From JAOSJL01 sp963704035 (GTDB lineage Bacteria; Actinomycetota; Acidimicrobiia; IMCC26256; JAOSJL01), in contig CAVPGR010000004.1 in assembly GCA_963704035.1 (NCBI GenBank), positions 992,001 through 1,056,000 of the forward strand: a stretch of DNA of 64,000 nucleotides. The letters are read 5' to 3'. Both the position numbers and the translations under genes were made by a program. This document shows, in pieces, positions 8,791 to 18,885 of this stretch (within the stretch, counting starts at the first letter, position 1; each line of letters begins with the position of its first letter). Below the pieces are notes generated by a model. The model did no database searches. It was given only the letters and a program-made list of their open reading frames with translations, and was not told where the DNA came from.

Positions 8791-11521
8791 CTATCCCGCC
8801 AGGGGCTCCGGGCGCTCGCCGGGGGAGAACGACTTGATTCGCGGGTTGCGGTCGGCCCACATGAGCAGCGGTGGAAGCACCACCAGCGCCGCGAGTCAGC
8901 GCGACGAGCACGTTGAGTGCCACGAGGACACCGAACTGCCACACGAGCGGGAACGGTGACACGGCGAGCACGATGAACCCGCCGACGGTCGTGAGACCCG
9001 AAGCCACGAAGGCGCGGCCGATCCGCACGCCGCCGACGTCGATCGCCTCCTCGGGCGTTCGTCCGCGTTCGCGTTCCTCCCAGTACCGGGCGAGGATCAG
9101 CACCACGAACTCGGTGCACGTCGCGATCACCAACGGAGCCGACACACTCGTCATGGGGCTCAGCGTGATGCCCGTGACGAAGGTCACGACCGACGAGAGA
9201 CCGACAGCGATGAGCACAGGAATGAGGACGAGCACGACCTTCCAGATCCTGCGGTAGAAGATGAGGAGCCACAGCGCGACCGCACCCAGCCCGGCGAAGG
9301 TGATGAGCTGGCGGTTGTCCTCGAGAGCCTTCACGAGCTCGACCCCCACAGCGGCAATGCCGGCCTGTGAGACACCGGTCTCGTTGGGGGACTCGTCGGG
9401 CGGCCCGCCGATTTCGGGAAAGCCTGCGATGCTGACGTCGATGTCGACGGTGCCGAACGACTCGGCCAGGTCCTCGTTGATCTCGTCGACCAGCGCTTCG
9501 CGCTCTTTTAGCGAGATCGGTGCGATCGGGAACTGGAGCGCGGCGGCCTTGCGGTCCTCGGCGACCGTCGAGAGAAGAACGTCCTCGGGCGCGACGGTGT
9601 AGGCAGGTGGATCGTTGAAGCCATCACCGATCAGAAGGTTCATCGACTCCTGGTTCGGTGGGGTCTTCGTGATGTCGAACGCCACGCCGTAGAGGCTGTT
9701 GACGTCCTTCAACGTCCCGTCGCCGTCGGGGCCGTGCTTCTCCATCTGCTGGTTCGTGAACTGTTGCGCCCAGGACGACACCTCGTCGGACGTGACGTCG
9801 TCGGCCTCGATCAGCAGGGCGAGAACCGACGAGAATCCTGCGCGTTCCTGGAGGATCTTGAGGTCCGCGACGGTGTCCGTACACGGGTCACCACCGAGAA
9901 GCTTCTGAAGCTCGCACTGAACGCTGTTCTTCTCCTGCGGTAACCACTTTTCGGCGTCGGTCTCGATGACGAAGCGACCCTCGAACGAAAGACCGAGGAT
10001 GATGATGAGAACTCCCACCACCGCCATCGGCAACACGAACTTCTGCATCGAGAACATCATTCCCCGCACGACGCGCTCGAGGAATCCATGGGGGATCCGG
10101 GCTTCGCCGGCCTTCGTGGGCGTCACCTTCTCGCGCCACGCCAGGATCGAGGTGGGAACCAGGAGACCGGCGATGAACAAGGCGAGGATCCCGAGGGCCA
10201 GCATCACACCGAAATCGCCGATCATCGGGACCTTGGAGATGTTGAGGGCCAGGAAGCCCACGACAGCGGAAATGGCGGCGACAGCGAGAGGCGGCGCGAG
10301 CCAACGCATCAGCCGACGCATGCCTTCGGGCGCGTTGCCGTCCTCGTTCACCTCTTCTTCCATCCGCGAATGGGTCTGGATCGAGAAGTCGACACCGACA
10401 CCGATCAGGATCGGGAGCGCTGCGATCGTGATGAGCGTCAGCGGGATCCCGAGGTAGCCCATGAGCCCGAAGCCCCAGATGGCACCGATCACCACGATGG
10501 TCAGCGACAGCAACCGCCACCGGACGCGGAACACGAAGTACAACACGATCGCCATCACGAGGAACGAGAGGCCGCCGAGGGTGGCGAGGCCCGTCTGGAG
10601 ATAGTCGTTGACGTCCTGGAGAAGCTGCGGAGGCCCGCCGACGGTCAGTTCGAAACCCTCGAAGGAGTTCTCGTACTTCTCGGCGATCTCGACGACCTTG
10701 TCGGCCGCCTCACCCATGTCGGCGATGTCGATGTTTCCCTGGGTGGCGATGATCATCAGGCCCTGGTCGATCTTGGGGAAGTTGGCCCGCAGGATGGGAC
10801 GGATGACGGGATTGCCCTCGTCGTCGGTAGCGACCACGGAGGGGTCTTCAGCGTCGCTCTCGTAGAGAAGCGCCTCGGCGAGAGCTGTATCCGAAAGGGC
10901 CTTGATGGCTCCGTCAGTGTGAGCGACGGGTTCGGTGATCGCAGACAGCCCCGCTGCTGTGGCGAACTCGTCAGTACTGGTGATCCGGGTGGTGGTTCCC
11001 TCCTGGAGCGTCTTGACGGCGTCCTCGACCTCAACAGCTGAGGCTTCGGCCTCCGCTGCTGTGGCTCCACCACCGTCCATCTCATCAGCAACGAGCTTTG
11101 GGGCGTATTCCTCGGCGCTCCCGAAGATCTCCGTGCCGGGACCGACCTGACTGGCGGCGAACGTCATGGCGGTCAGCGGACTGACCACCGCGTGGAACAG
11201 TCCGGTGTCGCGCAGCTCCTGGTCGAACTCCGCCAGAGTTTCCGCGTTCGCCGGATCGGAGATCAGGTCGATGGCCTGCTTGTCGGAACCGTCCTTGGCG
11301 GAGAACAACACGAGCATCGGCTCGCCGCCGAAGTCTTCCTGGAACCGTTCGTTGTCCTGCGCGACCGGATTGTCGGCGCCGATGAGCCCGTCCTGGCTCG
11401 TCTCGAACTCGAGGGTGGTGATCCCGAAGGCCATGATGATCGTCACCACACCGGCCAGCGCGAGCACCATCTTGTGGTGCTTCGTGACGACTCCCGCGAG
11501 GCCATTCCAGAACTGGCGCAT
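8791..11521 (-). CDS. MMPL/RND-family transporter, one frameshift at the C-terminus
   Basis: Large inner-membrane exporter of the RND superfamily (HAE3/MMPL type, ~909 aa), probably moving lipids or hydrophobic compounds with proton exchange. It has the two-repeat layout: a first helix (VLALAGVVTIIMAFGITTLEF), a large outer loop, a helix bundle (LATLGGLSFLVMAIVLYFVF, with GVDFSIQTHSRMEEE), then a second loop and bundle (ITFAGLGAVALWLLIFY; TVGGFIVLAVSPF). The start is ATG 11521 (MRQFWNGL); the longer upstream frame has no family resemblance. One extra base at about 8896 must be skipped to read LAALVVLPPLLMWADRNPRIK and stop at 8791. It is divergent from fhaA, with ~125 bp between them. Confidence 0.87.
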
Positions 11522-11646
11522 CGTTCCCCCTGTTTCTGCCGACGGTGGTGCGTGGCGCACCGGCCGCGGTCGAGCCGTCACAGGGTACGCAATTCGCGCA
11601 GTCTGTGCCGCAGTCGTGTGGCTGGGCCGTGGGTACACTCCGGCGC

Positions 11647-12300
11647 GTGGGTCTCCAGCGATTCGAACAGCGGCTGGAGCGTCTGGTCGAGGGCACGTTC
11701 TCGAAGGCGTTCCGCAGCGGTCTCCAACCCGTCGAGATCGCCCGGAAGCTCGTCCGTGCGATGGAAGACGGCCGCACGCTGGGCGTGCGGGGCAAGGTCG
11801 TGCCCAACGACTTCACCGTCGAGCTCTCGGCCGCCGACTACGACCGCTTCGAAAACTTCGACGACGTCCTCGCCCGGGAACTGGCCGATCAGGCCCGCGA
11901 CACCGCCCGCGAGGAGCACTACCACTTCGTCGGCCCAGTCGAGGTACGCCTCGTCGAGAGCGACAAGACCCGCAAGGGAACATGCCGGATCAACGCCGCT
12001 ATCGTCGAGGGAGCCATGGGCCTCGTCGGCTCCCTGGTCCTTCCCGACGGGCGTCGCGTGCCGTTGCGTGATGAGCCCGTCACGATCGGGCGGATGCCGG
12101 ATTGCACCATCCCCGTCGACGATGCCCGTGTCTCGCGCCACCACGCCGAGGTCAAACCCGAGCCGGAGGGCTACGTCGTGCGGGACGCCGGATCCATGAA
12201 CGGAACGCTGGTGAACGGTGTCGCCGTGAAGGACCACCTCCTGGTGGACGGCGACGTGATCGGTGTCGGATCGGCCACGATGCGCTTCGAAGCGTCCTGA
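11647..12300 (+). CDS. fhaA: FHA domain protein FhaA (DUF3662-FHA)
   Basis: Phosphothreonine-reading protein of the actinobacterial wall-growth locus. The N-terminal DUF3662 domain (LQRFEQRLERLVEGTFSKAF..., residues ~1-115) is followed by a C-terminal FHA domain (~140-217) with the binding loops IGRMPDCTIPV, VSRHHAEV and SMNGTLVNG. At 217 aa it is much shorter than the mycobacterial protein because the long linker is nearly absent. The start is GTG 11647 (GLQRFEQ); longer frames upstream have no homology. It heads a run of five closely packed genes through pbpA. The expected partner is the kinase PknB at 16,989. Confidence 0.92.
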   Translation: MGLQRFEQRLERLVEGTFSKAFRSGLQPVEIARKLVRAMEDGRTLGVRGKVVPNDFTVELSAADYDRFENFDDVLARELADQARDTAREEHYHFVGPVEVRLVESDKTRKGTCRINAAIVEGAMGLVGSLVLPDGRRVPLRDEPVTIGRMPDCTIPVDDARVSRHHAEVKPEPEGYVVRDAGSMNGTLVNGVAVKDHLLVDGDVIGVGSATMRFEAS

Positions 12301-12309
12301 GGCGGTCGC

Positions 12310-12771
12310 GTGTCCGAAGGCCTCCTCACAGTCCTCAAGTTCTGCTTCCTGGCACTGCTGTTCCTGTTCCTGGTGCGCGTCGTGCGGGTGGTGGCGCTCG
12401 AGCTGCGAGCCGCCCCTCTCACCCCGGTCGACGCAGCACCCGCCGCCAAACAGCGCTCCTCCAAGCGCAAGGGCTCGGCCCAGCGCGGCATCCGGGTTGT
12501 CGAGCCGGCTCAGTTGGCGGGCCAGACCTACGCCGTCGACGGAGAGATCACCGTCGGGCGCGCTACGGGCTGCGGAATCGTGCTGAGCGCCGACACGTAC
12601 GCGTCGCAGATCCACGCCCGGGTCTTTCGACGCGACGACGATCTCTACGTGGAGGACCTCGGGTCGACGAACGGAACCTTTGTGAACGGAACTCGCATCT
12701 CCACCCCGGTGCGCGTCCGCCGTGGCGATCGCGTCCAGTTCGGCCAGACGATCGTCGAACCGACGAAGTGA
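12310..12771 (+). CDS. fhaB: Membrane-anchored FHA domain protein FhaB (FipA)
   Basis: 153 aa. One N-terminal membrane helix (LKFCFLALLFLFLVRVVRVV) is followed by a basic linker and a C-terminal FHA domain with VGRATGCGIVLS, ASQIHARVF and STNGTFVNG, the residues that grip phosphothreonine. In other actinobacteria this protein links the PknB pathway to septal and polar wall synthesis. The GTG start at 12310 lies 9 nt after fhaA. The gene is followed within 8 nt by pstP. Confidence 0.92.
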   Translation: MSEGLLTVLKFCFLALLFLFLVRVVRVVALELRAAPLTPVDAAPAAKQRSSKRKGSAQRGIRVVEPAQLAGQTYAVDGEITVGRATGCGIVLSADTYASQIHARVFRRDDDLYVEDLGSTNGTFVNGTRISTPVRVRRGDRVQFGQTIVEPTK

Positions 12772-12778
12772 CGGTTCG

Positions 12779-14125
12779 ATGAGGTTCGTCGCAGGCGCAG
12801 CCACCGACGTCGGCCGGGTCCGCGAGGGAAACGAGGACTCGTTCGTCGTCGACGACAGGCTCCGACTCTTCGCCGTCGCCGACGGAATGGGTGGGCACCG
12901 AGCCGGCGAGGTGGCGTCCGCCACGGCGGTGGAAGCACTGCGGGCCTCCGTCGCTTCGGGTTCCGCGCTGGACGAGGCGATTCGAAACGCCAACGCGGCG
13001 GTGCTCGAGAAATCCGGCGACGACGATGACCTCTCCGGCATGGGTACGACCATCACCGCCGTCGTGTCGGTGGGCCCGAGCGAGGCTGTCATCGGTCATG
13101 TCGGCGACTCGCGCGCCTACCTGTTGCACGAGGGTGAGCTCAGTCAGATCACTGACGACCACAGCCTCGTCGAGGAACTGGTCCGGGAGGGCCGCCTCAC
13201 GCCGGAACAGGCCGAGGCCCACCCGCAGCGCTCGATCATCACCCGCGCCCTCGGCATCGAAGCCGACGTCGACGTCGACACCTACACGGTGAACGCCGAC
13301 GTCGGCGATCGCGTGCTCCTCTGCTCCGACGGGCTGACCACCATGGTCCGCTCCGACGACATCGCCTCCATCCTGCGCCGCGAACCACATCCGGGTCACG
13401 CCGCCGAACAGCTTGTGGACGCTGCCAACGAGGCCGGTGGGGAGGACAACATCACCGCCGTCGTCCTCGACGTCGTCGAAAGCGACGTTGTCGAAAGCGA
13501 CGCCGCCGGAAGTGCGATCGGAGCAACAGCGGCGGGAGCGGCGGCGGCGGGAGCGGCGGCGGGAACCGTTGCTACGAGTGCAGGCGACGGGTCCGAGGAC
13601 GACCGACCCGATATCGACCGACCCGATATCGACCGACCTGCGAACGACGGGTCCGACGGAGACGGGTCCAGCGGTGACGAAGCGGCGGCCGCGCCTCGCA
13701 AGCGTCGCCGCTGGCTGCGTGCCCTGCTGGTGGCCGTGCCGGTGGTCGTGATCGTGATCGTTGCTGTCATGGCCGTCGGTTGGTACGCGCGCCGCACCTA
13801 CTACGTGGCGTTCGGCGGAGAGAACGGCGAACAGGTCGTGCTCTACCAGGGGCGCCCCGGCGGGCTCCTGGGTTGGGATCCCACGGTCGAGGAGACCACC
13901 GACCTCACCGTCGACGACCTGACGCCTGCCCAGAGTGTTGATTTCGAGGACGAACTCGAATTCTCGTCCCGAGCGGCCGCCGACGAGTACCTCGACCGAG
14001 TTGCCGACGACGTGGCGGAACAGGCTCGTGCAGCGACGTCCACGACTTCGACCACGTCGACCACCTCGACCACGTCGACGACCCGACCGACGCCGAGCAC
14101 GACGCGCTCCGCACGCTCCACGTGA
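12779..14125 (+). CDS. pstP: PP2C-family Ser/Thr protein phosphatase
   Basis: Counterpart of the kinase PknB. The catalytic PP2C domain (~1-230) has the metal-binding motifs GNEDSFVV, ADGMGGHRAGE, GHVGDSRAYL, LLCSDGLT and GGEDNITAVV. A low-complexity acidic and Ala-rich linker with short tandem repeats (VVESD twice; DRPDI twice from an exact 14-bp DNA repeat near 13,605-13,635) leads to one membrane helix (LLVAVPVVVIVIVAVMAVGWY). The extracytoplasmic tail ends in repeated Thr-Ser-Thr units and Pro/Thr. The start is ATG 12779. A GTGA overlap couples it to the rodA/ftsW gene. Confidence 0.93.
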   Translation: MRFVAGAATDVGRVREGNEDSFVVDDRLRLFAVADGMGGHRAGEVASATAVEALRASVASGSALDEAIRNANAAVLEKSGDDDDLSGMGTTITAVVSVGPSEAVIGHVGDSRAYLLHEGELSQITDDHSLVEELVREGRLTPEQAEAHPQRSIITRALGIEADVDVDTYTVNADVGDRVLLCSDGLTTMVRSDDIASILRREPHPGHAAEQLVDAANEAGGEDNITAVVLDVVESDVVESDAAGSAIGATAAGAAAAGAAAGTVATSAGDGSEDDRPDIDRPDIDRPANDGSDGDGSSGDEAAAAPRKRRRWLRALLVAVPVVVIVIVAVMAVGWYARRTYYVAFGGENGEQVVLYQGRPGGLLGWDPTVEETTDLTVDDLTPAQSVDFEDELEFSSRAAADEYLDRVADDVAEQARAATSTTSTTSTTSTTSTTRPTPSTTRSARST

Positions 14126-15463
14126 CACCCCTCGCCTCGCGCCGACGCTCCACGGAACTGGGGCTCGGAATCATCGCCGTGATCCTCGTGATCGGCGGGT
14201 ACGTACTCGTGGGCCTCGCCGAGAACGCCGACCTCCCACCCGATCTCGTCGCCATCCTGGTCGGCCTCGTCGGGCTGTTCTTCCTCGCTCATCTCGCCGT
14301 GCGCAGGTTCGCTTCCCGGGCCGATTCCACGCTGCTTCCGCTCATTGTGGTCCTGAACGGCGTCGGGTTCATAGTGATCGCCCGCCTCGACCGCGATCTC
14401 GCCCGGGTCCAGTCGGTGTGGGCCGCGGTCGGCGTGGCCGCCTTTGTCGGCACTCTCGTCCTGGTACGACGCGTACGCGTGCTCGAGCGCTACCGCTACA
14501 CCTTTCTCCTGATCGGAATCGGTTTCCTTCTCCTACCGCTGCTGCCGGGCATCGGCTTCAGCCTCAACGGCGCGCGCTTGTGGGCCAAGCTCGGGCCGAT
14601 CACCTTTCAGCCGGGTGAGGCGGCCAAGGTCCTGCTCGTCGTCTTCTTCGCGGCGTATCTGGTCGAAAAGCGTGAGCTCTTGTCGTCGGGGACTCTGCGG
14701 GTGGGCCGCCTGACGCTGCCCGACCCGAAACATCTCGGGCCGCTCCTTTTGATCTGGGGTTTCTCGCTCGTGGTCCTCGTGTTCGAGACCGACCTCGGTT
14801 CGTCGCTTCTCTTCTTCGCCGTCTTCGTCGGGATGCTCTACGTCGCGACGCAGCGGTTCTCGTACGTGGCCGTCGGGTTCGGGATGTTCGCCCTCGGAGC
14901 TGTCCTCGCGTACCAGTTGTTCAACCACGTACAGGAGCGCGTCGCCAACTGGCAGAACCCGTGGCCGGCGGCTGGCGAAGGAAACAGCCAACTCGTCGAG
15001 GCGCTGTTCGGATTCGGGACCGGTGGCTTCGCCGGTCGGGGCCTCGGACTCGGCAACCCCGACCGGATTCCCGTGGTGGAGACCGACTTCATCTTCGCCG
15101 CCATCGGCGAGGAACTCGGCCTACTGGGGACCGCTGCCGTGCTTCTCGGCTTCCTCCTGCTCGTCGGCACCGGATTCCGCATCGCCGTTCAGGCACAACG
15201 GCCGTTCTCGAAACTCTTCGCCACAGGTCTCACGACGATCATCGGCATGCAGACGTTCGTGATTCTCGGGGGCGTGACCGCGCCTCATCCCACTCACGGG
15301 AATCACGTTGCCCTTCGTCTCCTACGGAGGATCGTCGCTCGTCGCCAACTTCGTGATCGTGGCTCTGCTCCTGCGTATCTCCGACGAGACCGCGGCGTCC
15401 GCCGAGGAGGAGCTCGAACGACAGATCCGTCAACGCAGCTCGGCCGGCGTGGGCGCGCCGTGA
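14122..15463 (+). CDS. rodA: SEDS-family peptidoglycan polymerase (RodA/FtsW), one frameshift
   Basis: Polytopic membrane glycosyltransferase that polymerises lipid II together with a class B PBP. About ten hydrophobic helices are visible, with the SEDS signatures NGARLWAKLGPITFQPGEAAK, FETDLGSS and TDFIFAAIGEELG. Read directly, the frame fuses to the following PBP, but the joining segment is meaningless. Skipping one base at about 15,280 restores RLIPLTGITLPFVSYGGSSLVANF, the conserved end of the family, and a TGA at 15,461-15,463. The gene then overlaps the pbpA start by GTGA, as expected for this locus. Position next to pbpA follows the RodA arrangement of mycobacteria. Confidence 0.9.
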
Positions 15464-16893
15464 ACCGCTCGATCCGACACGTGGGATGGGCGATCGTCGT
15501 ACTGTTCCTCGCGCTCGCCGGCAACCTCGTCTATCTCCAGGTGATCAAGGCCGACGAGCTCGCCAACGACCCTCGCAACATCCGCACCTTGATCCGCGAT
15601 TTCTCCGGACCCCGCGGAGACATCCTCACTTCCGACGGTGAAGTCGTCGCCCGCTCGGTGGAGGTCGACGACGAGTTCGAGTTCCAGCGCCTGTACCCCC
15701 TCGGCGACCTGATGAGCCACATCGGCGGCTACTTCTCCTTCAGCAGGGGGAGCACCGGCGCCGAAGCCGCCTACAACGACGAGCTCACCGGACGCGACTT
15801 CGACCTCCAGGTGCGCAACCTCGAAGACTTCGTGCTCGGCAAGGAGAACACCGGAAACGTCGTGTTGAGCGTGAGCGCCGGAGCACAGCGCGCCGCCGCC
15901 GACGCGCTGGCGGGACGACGCGGGTCCGTGGTCGTGCTCGACCCCACCAACGGCGAGATCATCGCCATGTACTCGAACCCGACCTTCGACCCTCAGCCGC
16001 TCGCCAGCCACGACATCGCCGCTGCCGACGCCGACTTCCGGGCACTGGAGGCCAATCCCGCCAAACCCGATCTCGCCCGTGCCTACCGCGAGATCTACCC
16101 ACCGGGATCGGGTTTCAAGATCGTCACAACCGCCGCTGCGCTCGATGAAGGCCTGGCCACACCCACTGAGCCGGTGTTCCCGTCGATCTCGGAACTGGCG
16201 CTACCTCTCACGAACACGACGCTGTCCAACTTCGGCAACCAGGCGTGCGGGGGCAACCTCACCGAGAGCTTCGTGCACTCCTGCAACACGACCTTCGGAG
16301 AGCTCGGGCTCGAGCTGGGTGAACAGTTCCCGCCGAACATGGAGCGATTCGGGATCTACGACGCACCTCCACTCGACCTCCGACCCGGCGCGGCAACGAG
16401 CCTGGGGCCGGAACCGGGGTCGTTCGAGAAAAACACGCCGCTGTTCGCCTTCGCCGGGATCGGACAGGGCGAGGTGGCCACCACACCGCTCCAGATGGCG
16501 CTGGCGGCGGCGGCGGTCGCCAACGGCGGCACAATCGCCGAACCGCACGTGGGGCGCGAGATCCGCGATGACGACGGGGCCGTGATCTCCCGCATACGGC
16601 CGGGCGACTGGACGACCGCGATGCCCGCACAGACCGCCGCCGAGATCACGTCGATGATGATCGAGGTCGTACAGCGGGGAACCGGGACCGCGGCAGCGCT
16701 TCCCGACGTCACGGTCGCGGGCAAGACCGGTACAGCCGAAAACACACAGGGGCCTGTCGACCACGCATGGTTCGTGGGCTTCGCTCCGGCCGAGGCACCC
16801 CGCTACGCGATCGCGGTCCTCGTCGAGAACTCGGGATCCGGCGGCGTGGTCGCAGCCCCCGTGGCAGCCCAGGTTCTGGGAGCCTTGCTGTGA
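15460..16893 (+). CDS. pbpA: Class B penicillin-binding protein (PbpA, transpeptidase)
   Basis: 477 aa, anchored by an N-terminal helix (AIVVLFLALAGNLVYLQVI). The periplasmic dimerisation part includes the SGPRGDILTSDGEVVARS region. The transpeptidase domain carries SxxK (PPGSGFK), SxN (HSCNTTF) and KTG (AGKTGTAE). It cross-links the glycan strands made by the neighbouring SEDS protein. The start is GTG 15460 (VNRSIRH), overlapping the rodA/ftsW stop. The apparent rodA-pbpA fusion is an artefact of the frameshift upstream. Confidence 0.93.
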   Translation: MNRSIRHVGWAIVVLFLALAGNLVYLQVIKADELANDPRNIRTLIRDFSGPRGDILTSDGEVVARSVEVDDEFEFQRLYPLGDLMSHIGGYFSFSRGSTGAEAAYNDELTGRDFDLQVRNLEDFVLGKENTGNVVLSVSAGAQRAAADALAGRRGSVVVLDPTNGEIIAMYSNPTFDPQPLASHDIAAADADFRALEANPAKPDLARAYREIYPPGSGFKIVTTAAALDEGLATPTEPVFPSISELALPLTNTTLSNFGNQACGGNLTESFVHSCNTTFGELGLELGEQFPPNMERFGIYDAPPLDLRPGAATSLGPEPGSFEKNTPLFAFAGIGQGEVATTPLQMALAAAAVANGGTIAEPHVGREIRDDDGAVISRIRPGDWTTAMPAQTAAEITSMMIEVVQRGTGTAAALPDVTVAGKTGTAENTQGPVDHAWFVGFAPAEAPRYAIAVLVENSGSGGVVAAPVAAQVLGALL

Positions 16894-16988
16894 GCAACGT
16901 TGTCGGTCGCCTCGCCGTTCACGTCGTCATCGACAACGCCGAGACGCGCCGCGGGACACCCGCGGACGGGCAGTAGATTCGAGACGTC

Positions 16989-18866
16989 ATGGCCGCCCCT
17001 GTCACCGTTTTCGCCAACAGATACCAGCTTCAACGCGAGATCGCCCGGGGTGGAATGGCCGAGGTCTACCTCGCACGCGACGACCTCCTGGATCGCCCCG
17101 TCGCCGTGAAGGTCCTCTCTGCGGAGTACGCCCGCGACCCGACCTTCGTCGAGCGGTTCCGCCGGGAAGCACAGTCTGCGGCGGGCCTCAACCATCCCGA
17201 CATCGTCGCGATCTACGACTGGGGCCAGGAGCAGGGCACCTACTTCATCGTCATGGAGTACGTCGCCGGCTACACGCTGCGCGATGTGTTGAAGACCGAA
17301 GGCACGCTTTCTCCTGAGCGAGCGAGCGGTCTCGCCGCCGAGATCGCCGCCGCACTCGACTACGCGCACCGCAACGGTGTCGTCCATCGCGACATCAAGC
17401 CGGGGAACGTCCTCGTCAACTCCGACGGAAGTGCCAAGGTCACCGACTTCGGCATCGCCAGGGCAGACGCCGGCGAGGCGCTCACACAGACCGGTTCGGT
17501 CATGGGTACGGCAACGTACTTCTCACCTGAGCAGGCGCAGGGTCTCGCCGTGGACGGCCGCTCCGACGTCTACTCGCTCGGCGTCGTTCTCTACGAGATG
17601 GTCTGCGGCGTCACGCCGTTCCAGGGCGACAACCCGGTGAGCGTCGCCTACCAACACGTGCGCGAGGACCCGCCTCCGCCCTCCACCCACGATCCCGACA
17701 TCCCACCCGACCTCGAGCAGATCATCATGGCGTGTCTCGCCAAGGACCCGGCGCAGCGCTACCAGTCGGCCCACGACCTGCGCGAAGACCTCCTGCGGTT
17801 CCAACGGGGCCGTCCACCCCTGGCCGCACCCCTGGCGCTGGCTGCGGTGGCCGCCGGTGCGGCTGCCACCACGGTCGCCAACGCTCCGGTCGCCGATGCG
17901 CTCCCGGCGACGGCCGATACGAAGTCCTGGAGCAGAGCCCGCCGCTGGTGGGCACTGGTCCTCGTTCTCGCCCTGCTCGGCGGTGCGGTAGGGCTGATCT
18001 GGTGGCTCAGCTCCGAAGGTGGCACCGCCACTCCTCTGGTACCGGTTCCCGACGTCGTGAACCTCCAGGAAGACGAGGCGATCTCGACACTGCGCCTCGA
18101 GGGATTCGAGGTCGAGGTCGAGCGGGAGCTCGCGTTCGTGGAGAAGGGCCTCGTTTTCGAGCAGGACCCGCCCGACGGTGAGGATGCACGCGAAGGAAGC
18201 ACCGTCACCATCACCGTCAGCGAGGGTGTCGGCGAAGTCGAGATCCCACCTGTAGCCGGTCGCGTGGCCGACGACGCCGAGGAGGTGCTCACCGACATCA
18301 ACCTCAAGGTCGAACGCCGCGAGGAGGAGACCGACGCTGTCGAGCCCGGAATCGTCATCCGCACCGAACCGGCCGCCGGACAGGTCGTGACCCGCGGATC
18401 GACCGTCGTGATGATCGTCTCGAAGGGACCGGGCGACGTCACGGTTCCTCCGGTGGCCGGATTGTCGGCCAATGCCGCCATCGAAGCGCTCAGCGCCGCC
18501 GGGCTGGTCGCCCAACAGGTACCGGAACCGAGCGACACGGTTCCCGAAGGACAGGTCATCCGCACGTCACCTGAAGAGGGAAGTTCCGCGCCGAAGGGTT
18601 CCACCGTTCAGGTCTTCGTCTCGAGCGGACGACCGAGCGGCAATGTTCCCGGCGTGGTCGGCAAGCCCCGCTCCGCCGCCGAAGCCGAGCTCTCGGCCGC
18701 GGGCTTCGTGCCCCGCGTCGTGGTCGTCGAATCATCGCCCGCCAATGACGGGCTGGTCATCAACCAGAACCCCACCGGAGGGACCACTGCCCCGACGGGC
18801 ACCGAGGTCGTCATACAGGTGGGGCAGGCCACCTCCACCACCACCACGACACTCGCCGCCCCCTGA
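16989..18866 (+). CDS. pknB: Serine/threonine protein kinase PknB with PASTA domains
   Basis: 625 aa Hanks-type receptor kinase. Kinase domain ~11-270: glycine loop IARGGMAEVYLA, Lys41, catalytic HRDIKPGN (Asp135), DFG at 153-155, and an activation loop with TQTGSVMGTATYFSPEQ. An Ala-rich juxtamembrane stretch and one helix (~320-340) follow, then four extracytoplasmic PASTA repeats (~352-615), which in the family bind muropeptides or lipid II. The tail is Thr-rich. The start is ATG 16989, 95 nt after pbpA. No second kinase (pknA) lies between pbpA and pknB, unlike in mycobacteria. Confidence 0.95.
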   Translation: MAAPVTVFANRYQLQREIARGGMAEVYLARDDLLDRPVAVKVLSAEYARDPTFVERFRREAQSAAGLNHPDIVAIYDWGQEQGTYFIVMEYVAGYTLRDVLKTEGTLSPERASGLAAEIAAALDYAHRNGVVHRDIKPGNVLVNSDGSAKVTDFGIARADAGEALTQTGSVMGTATYFSPEQAQGLAVDGRSDVYSLGVVLYEMVCGVTPFQGDNPVSVAYQHVREDPPPPSTHDPDIPPDLEQIIMACLAKDPAQRYQSAHDLREDLLRFQRGRPPLAAPLALAAVAAGAAATTVANAPVADALPATADTKSWSRARRWWALVLVLALLGGAVGLIWWLSSEGGTATPLVPVPDVVNLQEDEAISTLRLEGFEVEVERELAFVEKGLVFEQDPPDGEDAREGSTVTITVSEGVGEVEIPPVAGRVADDAEEVLTDINLKVERREEETDAVEPGIVIRTEPAAGQVVTRGSTVVMIVSKGPGDVTVPPVAGLSANAAIEALSAAGLVAQQVPEPSDTVPEGQVIRTSPEEGSSAPKGSTVQVFVSSGRPSGNVPGVVGKPRSAAEAELSAAGFVPRVVVVESSPANDGLVINQNPTGGTTAPTGTEVVIQVGQATSTTTTTLAAP

Positions 18867-18885
18867 GACCGAAGGTCCGCGGAGC

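Noticed and set aside
10088..11041. 317-codon + strand frame inside the MMPL transporter
   Set aside because: Shadow of the minus-strand transporter; rich in His/Asp/Gly with no homology.
11578..13092. Long open frame on the minus strand opposite fhaA/fhaB/pstP
   Set aside because: High-GC shadow frame; composition is low-complexity Asp/Val/Arg, and the + strand holds well-known domains.
14035..14110. CRISPR-like or satellite repeat
   Set aside because: The repeats are codon-phased Thr-Ser-Thr units inside pstP. No CRISPR array was seen anywhere in the window.
14122..16893. A 923-residue SEDS-PBP fusion protein
   Set aside because: The joining segment has no homology. Removing one base near 15,280 restores the normal end of the SEDS protein and a separate pbpA start at GTG 15460.
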